Positions 25,866-36,076 of a stretch of 64,000 bases of DNA are shown here, in pieces. The DNA comes from an uncultured Shimia sp. GTDB taxonomy: Bacteria > Pseudomonadota > Alphaproteobacteria > Rhodobacterales > Rhodobacteraceae. Each line of letters begins with the position of its first letter. Position 1 is the first letter of the stretch. Below the pieces are notes generated by a model that saw nothing but the letters and a program-made list of their open reading frames with translations, was not told the DNA's origin and did not search any database. The position numbers were made by a program, and so were the translations under genes. Location of the stretch: contig CALCOY010000082.1 in assembly GCA_937897325.1 (NCBI GenBank), positions 1 to 64,000 of the forward strand. Reading direction: 5' to 3'.

Positions 25866-28207
25866 CAGAACGGAATGTCGCCACAGCCCGATACAAAGCG
25901 GGAGACGACTTTTTTAAAGCCAGCCTTTTCGAATTCGACCTCCAGCTTGTCCCCCTCGATGCCCACAACGGCGCCGTATCCGAATTTTTGATGAAAGACC
26001 CTTTCGCCGATTGTGAAGCTCGACACGGCGCTAAGGTCGATCACTGTGTTCTTACTTTCACGCGGCTGGCTGACAGTGCGTTCACCCGCGCGGGATTGCA
26101 GGCGCCGCCATCCGGGCGAGTTATAGACATTTGCCTCGGCCGCGCGGTCATGCAGGTTAGAGGTTGGCATGGCCGCACCGTATCCACCACCGTAAAGCCC
26201 AGGCGGTGTCAGCACGTCCACATGTTCATCCGGCAATTCATCTATGAAGCGCGACGGCATGGAAGACTGCCACTGGCCAAACACGCGCCGGTTTGCCGCA
26301 AATGAAATCGTGCACACCTCTTCCGCGCGCGTAATGCCGACATAAGCCAGCCGACGTTCCTCTTCCAGACCCTTGATGCCTTCTTCGTCCATTGCGCGCT
26401 GGCTCGGGAACAGGCCATCTTCCCATCCCGGCAGGAACACCGCCGGAAATTCGAGACCCTTAGCTGCATGAAGCGTCATAATGCTGACCTTGGCCCCATC
26501 GCCTTCGGTCTCGTTGTCCATGATCAAGCTGACATGCTCCAGAAATCCGGTCAGGTTCTCGAATTGCTCCAAAGCCTTGACGAGTTCCTTAAGGTTTTCC
26601 AGGCGTCCGGGCGCTTCGGGGGTCTTGTCGTTCTGCCAATGAGCCGTGTAGCCGGATTCATCAAGGATCTGTTCAGCCAGTTCTTCATGGCTTTGATCCT
26701 TTGCGCCCACAAGACGGCCCCAGCGCTCAATACCTTCGACAAGTGTGCGAAGTTCAGCACCGCCCTTGCCCTTGATCAGTCCCTGATCGACCGCCAGGCG
26801 CGCGCCCTCGACCAGCGATACATTGTTGGCGCGTGCTGCGATCTGGATGGTTTGCTGCGCCTTGTCGCCCAGCCCGCGTTTGGGCGTGTTCACGATCCGC
26901 TCGAACGCCAGATCATCATCCGGCGACACGACGACACGGAAATAGGCCATCGCATCGCGGATCTCCATCCGCTCGTAAAACCGTGGGCCACCGATCACCT
27001 TGTAAGGCAGGCCGATTGTCAGAAACCGGTCCTCGAACGCCCGCATCTGATGAGAGGCCCGAACGAGGATCGCCATCTGGTCCAGGTCCACGGCCCGCAT
27101 TCCGCGCGTCCCGCCCTGCATCGCCTCGATCTCTTTGCCAATCCACCGGGCTTCTTCCTCGCCGTCCCAATGGCCGATCAACCGCAGCTTTTCACCATCA
27201 TTTTTGTCGGTCCAGAGTGTCTTGCCCAACCGGCTTTGATTGCCCGCGATGACGTTGGAGGCAGCCGAGAGAATATGCGGCGTTGATCGATAATTCTGCT
27301 CCAGCCGCACCACATGCGCACCAGGGAAGTCTTTCTCAAACCGCAGGATATTGCCGACCTCGGCCCCGCGCCAGCCATAGATCGATTGGTCGTCATCACC
27401 CACGCAGCAGATGTTCTTGTGCCCGCCAGCGAGAAGCCGTAACCAGAGATACTGCGCGACGTTGGTATCCTGATACTCGTCTACGAGAATATAGGCGAAC
27501 CAGCGTTGGTATTGCTGGAGCACATCTTCATGCGTCTGAAAGATCGTGACCATATGCAACAGCAGATCGCCGAAATCGCAGGCGTTTAGCTCTTTCAGAC
27601 GCGCCTGATACTGCGCGTAAAGCTCCGCACCCTTGTGATTGTAGGCCCCCGCATCCGCTGCGGGCACTTTGTCAGGCGTCAGCGCACGGTTCTTCCAGCC
27701 ATCAATGATTGATGACAATTGCCGCGCAGGCCAGCGTTTGTCATCAATGTTTGCGGCAACAATCAGCTGTTTGAGCAAGCGCAGCTGATCGTCCGTATCG
27801 AGGATGGTGAAGTTAGATTTGAGCCCGACCAATTCCGCATGGCGGCGCAGCAGCTTCACGCAGATCGCATGAAACGTACCAAGCCAGGGCATACCTTCGA
27901 TCGCCTGTCCCAGCATGCCGCCCACGCGGTTCTTCATCTCGCGCGCGGCCTTGTTGGTGAAGGTCACGGCCAAAATCTCGTTTGGCCGGGCGCGTCCAGT
28001 GTTCAGCAGATGCACGATCCGCGCCGTGAGCGCACGTGTCTTGCCTGTCCCTGCACCGGCCAGCATCAGCACCGGGCCGTCAAGCTGCTCGACCGCTTCG
28101 CGCTGTGCAGGGTTCAAACCGTCAAGGTAAGGTTGCGGTCGCGCAGCAATCGCACGGGCCGAAAGCGAGGCGCCCTCAAATGCATCCATTTCGTCGAAAT
28201 CGGTCAT
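25865..28207 (-). CDS. uvrD: UvrD/PcrA-type superfamily 1 DNA helicase
   Basis: A 780-residue 3'-5' helicase for repair and removal of proteins from DNA. Motifs in order: LNPAQREAVEQLDGP, Walker A AGAGTGKTRALTARI (about 51-65), VTFTNKAAREM, LVDEYQDTN, VGDDDQSIYGWRGA, EQNYRSTPHIL, VSIMTLHAAKGLEFPAVF, RRLAYVGITRAEE. The last 50 residues (GERVFHQKFGYGAVVGIEGDK) form the Tudor-like module that contacts RNA polymerase. Length is slightly above the 720-residue norm. Confidence 0.96.
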   Translation of the reverse strand: MTDFDEMDAFEGASLSARAIAARPQPYLDGLNPAQREAVEQLDGPVLMLAGAGTGKTRALTARIVHLLNTGRARPNEILAVTFTNKAAREMKNRVGGMLGQAIEGMPWLGTFHAICVKLLRRHAELVGLKSNFTILDTDDQLRLLKQLIVAANIDDKRWPARQLSSIIDGWKNRALTPDKVPAADAGAYNHKGAELYAQYQARLKELNACDFGDLLLHMVTIFQTHEDVLQQYQRWFAYILVDEYQDTNVAQYLWLRLLAGGHKNICCVGDDDQSIYGWRGAEVGNILRFEKDFPGAHVVRLEQNYRSTPHILSAASNVIAGNQSRLGKTLWTDKNDGEKLRLIGHWDGEEEARWIGKEIEAMQGGTRGMRAVDLDQMAILVRASHQMRAFEDRFLTIGLPYKVIGGPRFYERMEIRDAMAYFRVVVSPDDDLAFERIVNTPKRGLGDKAQQTIQIAARANNVSLVEGARLAVDQGLIKGKGGAELRTLVEGIERWGRLVGAKDQSHEELAEQILDESGYTAHWQNDKTPEAPGRLENLKELVKALEQFENLTGFLEHVSLIMDNETEGDGAKVSIMTLHAAKGLEFPAVFLPGWEDGLFPSQRAMDEEGIKGLEEERRLAYVGITRAEEVCTISFAANRRVFGQWQSSMPSRFIDELPDEHVDVLTPPGLYGGGYGAAMPTSNLHDRAAEANVYNSPGWRRLQSRAGERTVSQPRESKNTVIDLSAVSSFTIGERVFHQKFGYGAVVGIEGDKLEVEFEKAGFKKVVSRFVSGCGDIPF

Positions 28208-28737
28208 GCGCTGAAACTAGCGTCAAGAGGCTGCGATGAAAAGACAGTGTTCGATTTTTGTTCCGAAAGTGATCAGCAATCCTTCGCTCAGTTTGGCGCA
28301 CATGGCAGACAGGACAAAAGCTTTGGTCGCCACAGGCCACAAAACCGCCATAGTCGCCAGCGTAACTGGCATGAGAACGACAGGACACGTCCATGCATTT
28401 GGCCTCTTCGCAGCAAGACACAACGCGCGTTCTCGTGCGCCTGTCGCTTTGGTCCTCCCCTTCCTGGCTGGAGATTCTGCGCGATCTTGCAATCGGACCC
28501 GCCACACGGTCCGCGCGATGTCCATTGCGGCAGACGATTGTGGGGGATTATCGACCCAACGATTCCGCCCGGATCGCGACACTGATCCTGCTCGCCTCTG
28601 CCATGTCGACTTTGATGGTTTTGGCGATCAAACATCACAGTAGCTGGATGTACCTGATCGAGTTAATCATTTCGATCTGTACCTGACACCTGCACCATTC
28701 CTTGCGCCCGGACAGCACCCGCGCCATAGAGCTTCTT
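28208..28737. other. 530-base gap between uvrD and lldD-like genes
   Basis: Outside the weak ORF at 28393-28686 I see no RNA gene, transposon end or strong hairpin. Several open frames exist on both strands but none matches a family I know. The stretch probably carries the uvrD promoter (near 28208) and the promoter of the 2-hydroxyacid dehydrogenase (near 28690). Confidence 0.5.
28393..28686 (+). CDS. Possible small hypothetical protein with one membrane helix
   Basis: A 97-residue open frame starting ATG with AGGA about 11 bases upstream. Codon choice is plausible (many C/G third positions), and the C-terminal half holds a hydrophobic stretch IATLILLASAMSTLMVLAI and a second apolar end MYLIELIISIC. 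No family recognised. It ends 52 bases before the next gene. It could equally be a chance frame. Confidence 0.35.
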   Translation: MHLASSQQDTTRVLVRLSLWSSPSWLEILRDLAIGPATRSARCPLRQTIVGDYRPNDSARIATLILLASAMSTLMVLAIKHHSSWMYLIELIISICT

Positions 28738-29889
28738 ATGAAGCTCGATGCCCGCTATCCCGCTCTATCTGATCTGCGCAGCCGCGCGCAGCGCAGAATT
28801 CCCAAATTTGTCTGGGAATACCTCGACAGCGGCACCGGATCCGAAGCGACAAAGGCCCGGAACAGGTCGGCGCTGGATCAAATCACGCTCCTGCCCTCGG
28901 TTTTGCATGGAGAGTTCACACCGGATCTCTCGACATCGCTGTTGGGTGAAACGCTTCCCCTGCCCTTTGGCATTGCTCCGGTCGGCATGTCCGGTCTGAT
29001 CTGGCCGGACGCCGAGCGGCATCTGGCCCGTGCTGGCGCCAAGGCGGGCATTCCCTATACGCTTAGCACCGTGGCTGCCGCAGCTCCCGAGGATATCGCG
29101 AAGGATCTTGGGCCTCACGCCTGGTTTCAGATGTATCCGCCCCGGGATGAGGCCATTCGCAGCGACATGCTGGCGCGCGCAAAAAATGCAGGCTTCCGCA
29201 CTTTGGTTCTGACGGTGGATGTGCCCGTGCCTTCGCGCCGTGAACGGCAAGTCCGTTCCGGTCTTACTCAACCACCGAAACTAACGCCACGACTGATGGC
29301 GCAAGTGGCATTGCGCCCGGCCTGGGCTGCCGCCATGGCGCAGAAAGGCATGCCGCATATGCGAATGCTGGATGCGTATGCCAATGTCGAAACGGCCAAT
29401 CTGCCGCCGAACGCGCATGTCGGATATCTGCTGCGCACCTCACCGGACTGGGCCTATGTGCAATGGCTTCGCGACGCCTGGGAGGGCCCCTTCATCGTCA
29501 AAGGCGTGTTGCGGCCCGACGACGCGAAAAAGCTTGAGGAACTGGGCATTGATGCGATCTGGATCTCGAACCATGCGGGTCGCCAATTTGATGCCGCCCC
29601 TGCAACGATCGAGGTTTTGCCTTCCATCCGCGCGGCGACAGCACTGCCCATTGTCTTTGACAGCGGCGTTGAAGGTGGCGTGGATATCCTGCGGGCCCTG
29701 GCAATGGGCGCGAACTTCGTGATGATGGGCCGGGCCTGGCACTTTGCACTCGCCGCACTGGGCACGGACGGCCCGGCACATCTGGTTGATTTGCTGCGCA
29801 AGGATCTGGAGTCCAACATGGGGCAATTGGGTGCAAAAGACCTTACCAACCTGACCGCACCCGCTGATCACGACATGTTTCAGCTTTGA
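28738..29889 (+). CDS. FMN-dependent 2-hydroxyacid dehydrogenase (LldD/glycolate oxidase type)
   Basis: A 383-residue FMN enzyme that oxidises an L-2-hydroxy acid such as lactate or mandelate. Motifs: PKFVWEYLDSGTGSEATKARN at the N-terminus, LPLPFGIAPVGMSGL, WFQMYPPRD, LVLTVDVPVPSRRER, FIVKGVLRPDDA (FMN Lys), and the active-site ISNHAGRQFDAAPATIEVLP with the catalytic His and substrate Arg, then FDSGVEGGVDILRALAMGANFVMMGR. The ATG at 28738 matches the family start. Electron acceptor and substrate are not evident. Confidence 0.92.
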   Translation: MKLDARYPALSDLRSRAQRRIPKFVWEYLDSGTGSEATKARNRSALDQITLLPSVLHGEFTPDLSTSLLGETLPLPFGIAPVGMSGLIWPDAERHLARAGAKAGIPYTLSTVAAAAPEDIAKDLGPHAWFQMYPPRDEAIRSDMLARAKNAGFRTLVLTVDVPVPSRRERQVRSGLTQPPKLTPRLMAQVALRPAWAAAMAQKGMPHMRMLDAYANVETANLPPNAHVGYLLRTSPDWAYVQWLRDAWEGPFIVKGVLRPDDAKKLEELGIDAIWISNHAGRQFDAAPATIEVLPSIRAATALPIVFDSGVEGGVDILRALAMGANFVMMGRAWHFALAALGTDGPAHLVDLLRKDLESNMGQLGAKDLTNLTAPADHDMFQL

Positions 29890-30002
29890 AACCTGAACGT
29901 TCGCGTTAGCGCGATCATGTGTTTCCTACCCACAACCACGCATTTACCCTTTTGAAGAACCGCCCTAAACCAGCGCCAAATGCCCGAAAAGGACCGCTGC
30001 CC

Positions 30003-33000
30003 ATGACCGATTTTCGCAAGATCCTGATTGCCAACCGGGGGGAGATCGCCATTCGCATCATGCGGGCCGCCAATGAGATGGGCAAAAGAACGGTCGCCGT
30101 TTTCGCCGAAGAGGACAAACTGGGCTTGCACCGATTCAAGGCGGATGAGGCCTACCGAATCGGTGAGGGGTTGGGGCCCGTCGCGGCGTATCTGTCGATC
30201 TCAGAAATGGTCCGGGTGGCCAAGGAAAGCGGAGCAGATGCCATCCATCCCGGATACGGGCTTTTGTCAGAGAATCCCGACTTCGTCGAGGCATGTGAGA
30301 AAAACGGGATTACCTTCATTGGCCCCAAGGCCGAAACGATGCGTGCACTTGGCGACAAGGCCAGCGCCCGGCGGGTCGCCGTTGAGGCAGGCGTGCCGGT
30401 CATTCCGGCAACTGAAGTGCTGGGCGATGACATGACTTCCATCGCCAAGGACGCGAAAGGGATTGGCTACCCCTTGATGTTGAAGGCGTCCTGGGGGGGC
30501 GGTGGTCGCGGCATGCGACCGATCCACGGACCAGAAGAGTTGGAAGAGAAGGTCCTTGAAGGCCGTCGCGAGGCGGAAGCCGCCTTTGGCAACGGCGAAG
30601 GCTATCTTGAAAAGATGATCACCCGCGCCCGTCATGTTGAGGTGCAGATCCTCGGCGACAAGCATGGCGGAATGTATCACCTGTTCGAACGCGACTGTTC
30701 GGTTCAGCGCCGCAACCAAAAGGTGGTCGAACGCGCCCCGGCCCCGTATTTGACCGACAAGCTACGCAGTGAGATCTGCGATCTCGGCTACAAGATCTGC
30801 AAACATGTGAATTATGAATGTGCAGGCACCGTCGAATTCCTGATGGATATGGAAACGGGCAAGTTTTACTTCATCGAGGTGAACCCGCGCGTCCAGGTCG
30901 AACACACTGTGACCGAAGAGGTGACGGGCATCGACATCGTGCGCGCGCAAATCCTGATTGCCGAAGGTAAGACGATCGCCGAGGCAACGGGGCATGAAAA
31001 CCAGGACGAGGTACGTTTGAACGGCCATGCAGTGCAGACGCGCATTACCACCGAAGATCCCCAGAACAACTTCATCCCGGACTACGGACGCTTGACCGCT
31101 TACCGCTCGGCCACTGGCATGGGCATAAGACTGGACGGTGGCACCGCCTATGCGGGCGGTGTGATCACCCGCTACTACGACAGCCTGCTCACCAAGGTTA
31201 CGGCTTGGGCACCGACGCCTGACATGGCCATCGCGCGGATGGATCGAGCCCTGCGAGAATTCCGGATCCGAGGGGTCAGCACGAACATCGCCTTTGTCGA
31301 AAACCTGCTGAAACACCCGACTTTCCTGTCCAACGAGTACACGACCAAGTTCATTGATGAGACGCCCGAGCTGTTTCAGTTCCCCAAACGCCGTGACCGC
31401 GGCACCAAGGTTCTGACCTACATCGCGGATGTGACTGTGAACGGGCATCCAGAAACGAAAGACCGGCAACGCCCGCCTGCGGACCTGAAAGATCCAAAAC
31501 CACCTGCTCAAAAAGCCGACCCGCAGATGGGCACGCGCAACCTGCTTGAGCAGAAAGGACCCCAAGCTGTTGCCGACTGGATGAAAGCACAAGAGCAGGT
31601 GTTGATCACCGACACCACAATGCGGGACGGACACCAATCGTTACTGGCCACGCGGATGCGGTCGATCGACATGATCAAGGTCGCTCCCGCCTATGCGGCC
31701 AACCTGCCGCAATTGTTCAGCGTCGAGTGCTGGGGCGGTGCGACGTTCGATGTGGCTTACCGATTTTTACAGGAATGCCCCTGGCAGCGCCTGCGCGATC
31801 TGCGCGAGCGGATGCCCAACCTGATGACGCAGATGCTGCTGCGCGGATCGAACGGTGTGGGTTACACCAACTATCCCGACAACGTCGTGCAGGAATTTGT
31901 CCGCGTTTCTGCCCAAACAGGGATCGATGTCTTCCGCGTCTTCGACAGCCTCAACTGGGTCGACAACATGCGCGTCGCCATGGATGCAGTCATCGAATCC
32001 GGTAAGATTTGCGAAGGCTCGATCTGTTATACAGGCGACATCCTGAACCCGGATCGGGCGAAGTACGATCTTCAATACTACGTCGACATGGGCAAACAGC
32101 TGCGGGATGCAGGCGCGCACGTTCTGGGGCTCAAGGACATGGCGGGTCTTCTGAAGCCCGCCTCGGCCAAGATGCTGATCCGCGCGCTCAAGCAAGAAGT
32201 GGGATTGCCCATTCACTTCCACACCCACGACACCGCCGGAGTCGCATGTGCTACGATTCTCGCCGCCGCCGAGGCCGGGGTTGACGCGGTCGATTGTGCG
32301 ATGGACGCGCTGTCCGGCAACACCTCGCAAGCCACGCTGGGCTCGGTGGTCGAGGCGCTACGCCATACGGATCGTCATACGGGCCTCGACATCAATTCGG
32401 TTCGCGAAGTCTCTGACTACTGGGACGCTGTCCGCAACCACTATGCGGCCTTCGAATCCGGCATGCAGGCCCCTTCGTCCGAAGTCTATCTGCATGAAAT
32501 GCCAGGTGGTCAATTCACCAACCTCAAGGCGCAGGCGCGTTCGCTCGGGCTGGAAGAACGCTGGCATGAGGTCGCCCACACCTATGCCGATGTTAATCAG
32601 ATGTTCGGCGACATTGTGAAGGTGACACCCTCCTCCAAGGTCGTGGGTGACATGGCGCTTATGATGGTCAGCCAGGGACTGACCCGTGCCGACGTGGAAG
32701 ATCCTGTAAAAGAAGTCGCCTTCCCCGACAGTGTCATCGACATGATGCGGGGCAATCTGGGCCAGCCGCCCGGCGGATTTCCCAAGGAGATCGTGTCAAA
32801 GGCCCTGAAGGGCGAAGCGCCAAACACTGAAAGGCCAGGAAAGCATCTTGAGCCCATTGATCTTGAATCGACCCGCACCGAAGTCTCCGACATGATGGAG
32901 GGGAAAGCCGTCGACGACGAGGATCTGTCCGGCTATCTGATGTATCCAAAGGTCTTTCTGGACTATATGGGCCGTCACAGGACCTATGGCCCCGTTCGAA

Positions 33001-33443
33001 CGCTGCCGACCAAAACATTCTTCTACGGCATGAAGCCCGGAGACGAGATCACGGCGGAGATTGACCCAGGCAAGACGCTGGAAATCCGCCTTCAGACCAT
33101 TGGAGATACTGACGAAAAAGGCGAAGTGCGGGTATTCTTCGAACTCAACGGTCAACCCCGGGTCATTCGGGTGCCCGACCGCATGGTGAAGTCAACGACG
33201 ATTGAACGCCCTAAGGCAGATCCCGGAAACGCCGACCAAGTTGGAGCACCGATGCCAGGCGTCATTGCGACAATTGCCGCGCAAGCCGGTCAGAAGGTAA
33301 AGGAGGGGGATCTCCTGCTGACTATTGAGGCCATGAAGATGGAAACCGGAATCCACGCAGAACGGGCTGCGACTGTCAAAGCCGTCCATGTGGTGCCTGG
33401 CGGGCAAATCGACGCAAAGGATCTGCTCATTGAGCTTGAGTGA
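30003..33443 (+). CDS. pyc: Pyruvate carboxylase
   Basis: A 1146-residue biotin enzyme making oxaloacetate from pyruvate, ATP and bicarbonate. Domains in order: biotin carboxylase (about 1-455; [49 protein letters not shown]), carboxyltransferase (about 535-815; TTMRDGHQSLLATRMRS, ECWGGATFDVAYRFL, GLKDMAGLLKPASA, PIHFHTHDTAG with zinc ligands), allosteric/linker region, and the carrier domain with EAMKMETGI and biotin on Lys1112. Single-chain length is typical. The ATG at 30003 (MTDFRKIL) is chosen over the longer frame. Confidence 0.97.
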   Translation: MTDFRKILIANRGEIAIRIMRAANEMGKRTVAVFAEEDKLGLHRFKADEAYRIGEGLGPVAAYLSISEMVRVAKESGADAIHPGYGLLSENPDFVEACEKNGITFIGPKAETMRALGDKASARRVAVEAGVPVIPATEVLGDDMTSIAKDAKGIGYPLMLKASWGGGGRGMRPIHGPEELEEKVLEGRREAEAAFGNGEGYLEKMITRARHVEVQILGDKHGGMYHLFERDCSVQRRNQKVVERAPAPYLTDKLRSEICDLGYKICKHVNYECAGTVEFLMDMETGKFYFIEVNPRVQVEHTVTEEVTGIDIVRAQILIAEGKTIAEATGHENQDEVRLNGHAVQTRITTEDPQNNFIPDYGRLTAYRSATGMGIRLDGGTAYAGGVITRYYDSLLTKVTAWAPTPDMAIARMDRALREFRIRGVSTNIAFVENLLKHPTFLSNEYTTKFIDETPELFQFPKRRDRGTKVLTYIADVTVNGHPETKDRQRPPADLKDPKPPAQKADPQMGTRNLLEQKGPQAVADWMKAQEQVLITDTTMRDGHQSLLATRMRSIDMIKVAPAYAANLPQLFSVECWGGATFDVAYRFLQECPWQRLRDLRERMPNLMTQMLLRGSNGVGYTNYPDNVVQEFVRVSAQTGIDVFRVFDSLNWVDNMRVAMDAVIESGKICEGSICYTGDILNPDRAKYDLQYYVDMGKQLRDAGAHVLGLKDMAGLLKPASAKMLIRALKQEVGLPIHFHTHDTAGVACATILAAAEAGVDAVDCAMDALSGNTSQATLGSVVEALRHTDRHTGLDINSVREVSDYWDAVRNHYAAFESGMQAPSSEVYLHEMPGGQFTNLKAQARSLGLEERWHEVAHTYADVNQMFGDIVKVTPSSKVVGDMALMMVSQGLTRADVEDPVKEVAFPDSVIDMMRGNLGQPPGGFPKEIVSKALKGEAPNTERPGKHLEPIDLESTRTEVSDMMEGKAVDDEDLSGYLMYPKVFLDYMGRHRTYGPVRTLPTKTFFYGMKPGDEITAEIDPGKTLEIRLQTIGDTDEKGEVRVFFELNGQPRVIRVPDRMVKSTTIERPKADPGNADQVGAPMPGVIATIAAQAGQKVKEGDLLLTIEAMKMETGIHAERAATVKAVHVVPGGQIDAKDLLIELE

Positions 33444-33474
33444 CTGCGCGCGGGACCTCAGCGGCTACACGTGC

Positions 33475-33493
33475 CTTAGCGCAGGGCGCTAAG
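33475..33493 (+). terminator. Hairpin between convergent pyc and hypothetical gene
   Basis: A perfect 8-bp stem CTTAGCGC/GCGCTAAG with loop AGG sits 32 bases after the pyc stop and overlaps the TAA of the opposing gene. It has no clear T-run on either side, so termination by this hairpin is an inference. Confidence 0.4.
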
Positions 33494-34627
33494 TACACGA
33501 TTGCGAATGCGGCGCCATTCCTGCAAGGGCGTCGGTCCGCTAGAGCGTGTCCGCGAGGTACGCCGCACCGCGGGCTGCCGGTTGCTGCTACCGTCCATCC
33601 AGAGCTCAATGCGGCCTAGGGATCCGCTGTGCTGCTGGCTAAAATCGCGTACCTCAATCTCAAGATCGCGCGCCAAGGCATTGGCCACCCGAGCATCCTC
33701 GCTGTTATAGAAGCGGATGTGAGGTTCGGAAATCCGCAGGCCGACCCGTTGGACATCGACTATTGGCAGACCAGTGCCCTCCAACCCTGCGACCTCGCGA
33801 TCAAGCTTGTCCTGCGCGACCGAGTCGGGTGCATAAATGTGCAATCGGAAAGCATCTGCTGGTGTGACCAACGCGGCAAGGGTCTCTGCCAGGTTCTCTC
33901 CCATTTCAGGTTCGAACTCGAACAGCGGCAGCGGGGGCGCTTCAGTCGAAGTACTTTGTTCCGGCGTGGGTTCGGCCTCACGCGCTTCGACTGCCGGCCA
34001 ATCCAGATCCGTCGACGCGACCCGCTCGGGCAGCGGCAAGTCGTCCGGCAACGTCACTTGCTCCGGGACCGGTGGCTCTCCCGCGTCCGGCACGTTTTGG
34101 GCAGGCGCGGGTGCTAGCGGTGTTGGCGGTGCTGCAATGGCTACCTCCTGATCCGTACCAACCCCATTTCCGATTGCCACACCAAATCCAAGGCAGACAC
34201 CGCAGGACAATGCGATCAAAGCTGCCCTATTGCGCCAGGACATTGTCGATGCATCAGAATATCGCGCAGCCGACGCAGGCGCAAACCGACGCTCCGCAAC
34301 AAGCGGCGCGGGTTTGCGTCGGCTGGGAACCACTTGCGGCGAAGGCTCGTCTTGCGAAAGGCGATCGGCCAGCGCATCCAAGGCTGAACTTGGACGAGGA
34401 GCTTGCGGTGGGATCACCGACTTCGGGAGTTGAGGAAGCTCAACGGTCGTCTGCAAATGCTCCGACGTCGGCTTCTGGCCTTTTTCAGCCAGAACCTTTT
34501 CGCGCTGCGCCCGAGCGGCTATCAAACGCTCTTCCCAATTGGAGGAGTTCAACAGGTCTTCGACCTTTGATGTGCGACCTCTTTCCACCGTAGTGTCGGC
34601 CGATGGCTCATCAATCGGCTTTGACAT
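33476..34627 (-). CDS. Hypothetical single-pass membrane protein
   Basis: A 383-residue protein of unknown function. A polar, Pro-rich cytoplasmic part (about 1-132, with DLLNSSNWEERLIAARAQRE) is followed by one membrane helix (NRAALIALSCGVCLGFGVAIG, about 133-153), a Pro/Glu-rich spacer, and a periplasmic C-terminal domain (about 255-350: DAFRLHIYAPDSVAQDKLD, RISEPHIRFYNSEDARVANALARDL) that recalls LytR-C/SPOR-like folds. The N-terminal segment resembles modules seen in other Roseobacter envelope proteins, but no function is assigned. Confidence 0.75.
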   Translation of the reverse strand: MSKPIDEPSADTTVERGRTSKVEDLLNSSNWEERLIAARAQREKVLAEKGQKPTSEHLQTTVELPQLPKSVIPPQAPRPSSALDALADRLSQDEPSPQVVPSRRKPAPLVAERRFAPASAARYSDASTMSWRNRAALIALSCGVCLGFGVAIGNGVGTDQEVAIAAPPTPLAPAPAQNVPDAGEPPVPEQVTLPDDLPLPERVASTDLDWPAVEAREAEPTPEQSTSTEAPPLPLFEFEPEMGENLAETLAALVTPADAFRLHIYAPDSVAQDKLDREVAGLEGTGLPIVDVQRVGLRISEPHIRFYNSEDARVANALARDLEIEVRDFSQQHSGSLGRIELWMDGSSNRQPAVRRTSRTRSSGPTPLQEWRRIRNRVLSALR

Positions 34628-34776
34628 TTCGCCCTGCCCTTTCGACCGAACATGTACCCCGCATGATGTTCAGTCCATTTTTCTGATGGTAGGGTAGTCT
34701 TTCTGCGGCAAAGCTCCAAAAGCGGTTTGGTCCTGCGGGGTCGCCATAGGCGAATTTTTGCCAGTCATATAGCGGC

Positions 34777-35940
34777 CTACCCGACAGGCAACCGCTTTTC
34801 AACGATTTCTGCCCACCAACTGCAACCAGCCGGGATCGCCTCATCATTGAAGTCGTATTCCGCATGATGGACCGCAGCCGTGTCACCATTGCCGACAAGG
34901 ATGTAGGCACCGGGACGCTCTTCAAGCATGTAGGCAAAGTCCTCGCCACCCATGACCAATGGCGCCTCTTCGCAGGCGCCGGAGACGGCTCTCGCAACCT
35001 CCGCCGCAAAGGCGGTTTGCTCTTCGGAATTGGACATCACCGGATAGCCCCGATGATACTGAATATCCACCGTGCCCCCGTAGGTTTGGGCGAGTCCGTC
35101 AGCGATCTTGCGCAAACGCTGCTCGGCCAGGGCGCGCATATCCGCCGACATCGTCCGGACCGTACCTTTAAGGTGAACTTTCTGCGGTATCACATTGTAA
35201 GCATTCGAAGATGTCTGAAACGACGTGACCGACACAACGATCTGGTCGACGGGATCCGCGTTCCGGCTTGAAATCGTTTGAAGGTTGATGACAACTTGGG
35301 CTGCGATAACAGTCGTATCGACTGTTTCATGTGGTTTGGCCGCGTGCCCGCCATGCCCTTCCAGCGATATGTCGAACTGATCCGTCGCTGCAAAGAACTT
35401 GCCAGGCCGGATTGCGAAACTGCCCACCGGATGTCCGGGCCAATTGTGCATGCCATAGACCTCATTGATGGCAAAGCGCGCCATCATGTCGTCTTCGCAC
35501 ATCTCGCGCCCCCCGCCACCACCTTCTTCTGCTGGCTGAAAGATGACCGCAACCGTGCCGTCAAAATTCCGGGTCTCAGACAGATATTTCGCCGCCCCCA
35601 GAAGCATAGCGGTATGTCCATCATGACCGCAGGCATGCATCGTACCCGGCGTTTGGGACGCATAGGGTTTGCCGGTCTGTTCGGTGATCGGCAACGCATC
35701 CATATCGGCTCTCAGGCCAATGACGCGACCTGATCCGCGCGCCTTGCCATAGATCAGACCCACGACACCGGTCCGACCGATCCCTGTTACCACCTCATCA
35801 CAGCCGAAGTCGCGCAACTTTTCAGCCACAAGCGCGGACGTCCTATGGGTTTCGAAAAGGACTTCTGGGTGCGTGTGAATGTCACGGCGCCAGGCGGTGA
35901 TTTCATCCTGCAGTTCGGCAAAGCGGTTCTTGACGGGCAT
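34777..35940 (-). CDS. M20-family amidohydrolase (hippurate/N-acyl amino acid hydrolase type)
   Basis: A 387-residue metallohydrolase cleaving N-acyl groups from amino acids. Motifs: WRRDIHTHPEVLFETHRTS, GLRADMDALPI, MHACGHDGHTAMLLGAA (metal-binding His and Cys), IFQPAEEGGGGGREM, EVYGMHNWPG, the dimerisation-domain GHGGHAAKPHETVD, and MGGEDFAYML near the end. The ATG at 35940 (MPVKNRF) is chosen over one four codons upstream. It lies downstream of the ATPase and ArgE genes on the same strand, next to a peptide ABC system. Confidence 0.93.
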   Translation of the reverse strand: MPVKNRFAELQDEITAWRRDIHTHPEVLFETHRTSALVAEKLRDFGCDEVVTGIGRTGVVGLIYGKARGSGRVIGLRADMDALPITEQTGKPYASQTPGTMHACGHDGHTAMLLGAAKYLSETRNFDGTVAVIFQPAEEGGGGGREMCEDDMMARFAINEVYGMHNWPGHPVGSFAIRPGKFFAATDQFDISLEGHGGHAAKPHETVDTTVIAAQVVINLQTISSRNADPVDQIVVSVTSFQTSSNAYNVIPQKVHLKGTVRTMSADMRALAEQRLRKIADGLAQTYGGTVDIQYHRGYPVMSNSEEQTAFAAEVARAVSGACEEAPLVMGGEDFAYMLEERPGAYILVGNGDTAAVHHAEYDFNDEAIPAGCSWWAEIVEKRLPVG

Positions 35941-36017
35941 CACTGATCTCATTCATTGGGAAACGCGGTATTGGACAGCACAATGTCTCAGATAACGTTA
36001 ACAGACCAGAGCCATAT

Positions 36018-36076
36018 GGGACGGCGGGCGGGGCGTCTTGCGGCCTTTGGCCCGCAAGAGCGCCGTTCTGCCGTCA
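36018..36076 (-). repeat. Repeated hairpin of family 2 at the 3' end of argE-like gene
   Basis: A GC-rich imperfect hairpin directly abutting the argE-like stop. The inner stem pairs TCTTGCGG with CCGCAAGA, and the outer arms pair GACGGC (36020-36025) with GCCGTC (36070-36075). Its right-hand 23 bases as transcribed (36018-36040) are identical to 43890-43912, where they also follow a minus-strand stop. A terminator or message-stabilising role is likely. Confidence 0.7.

Noticed and set aside
33475-33493. Hairpin after pyc as a REP copy
   Set aside because: It lacks the GTAA foot and GGCGG stem of the family; treated as a gene-end hairpin only.
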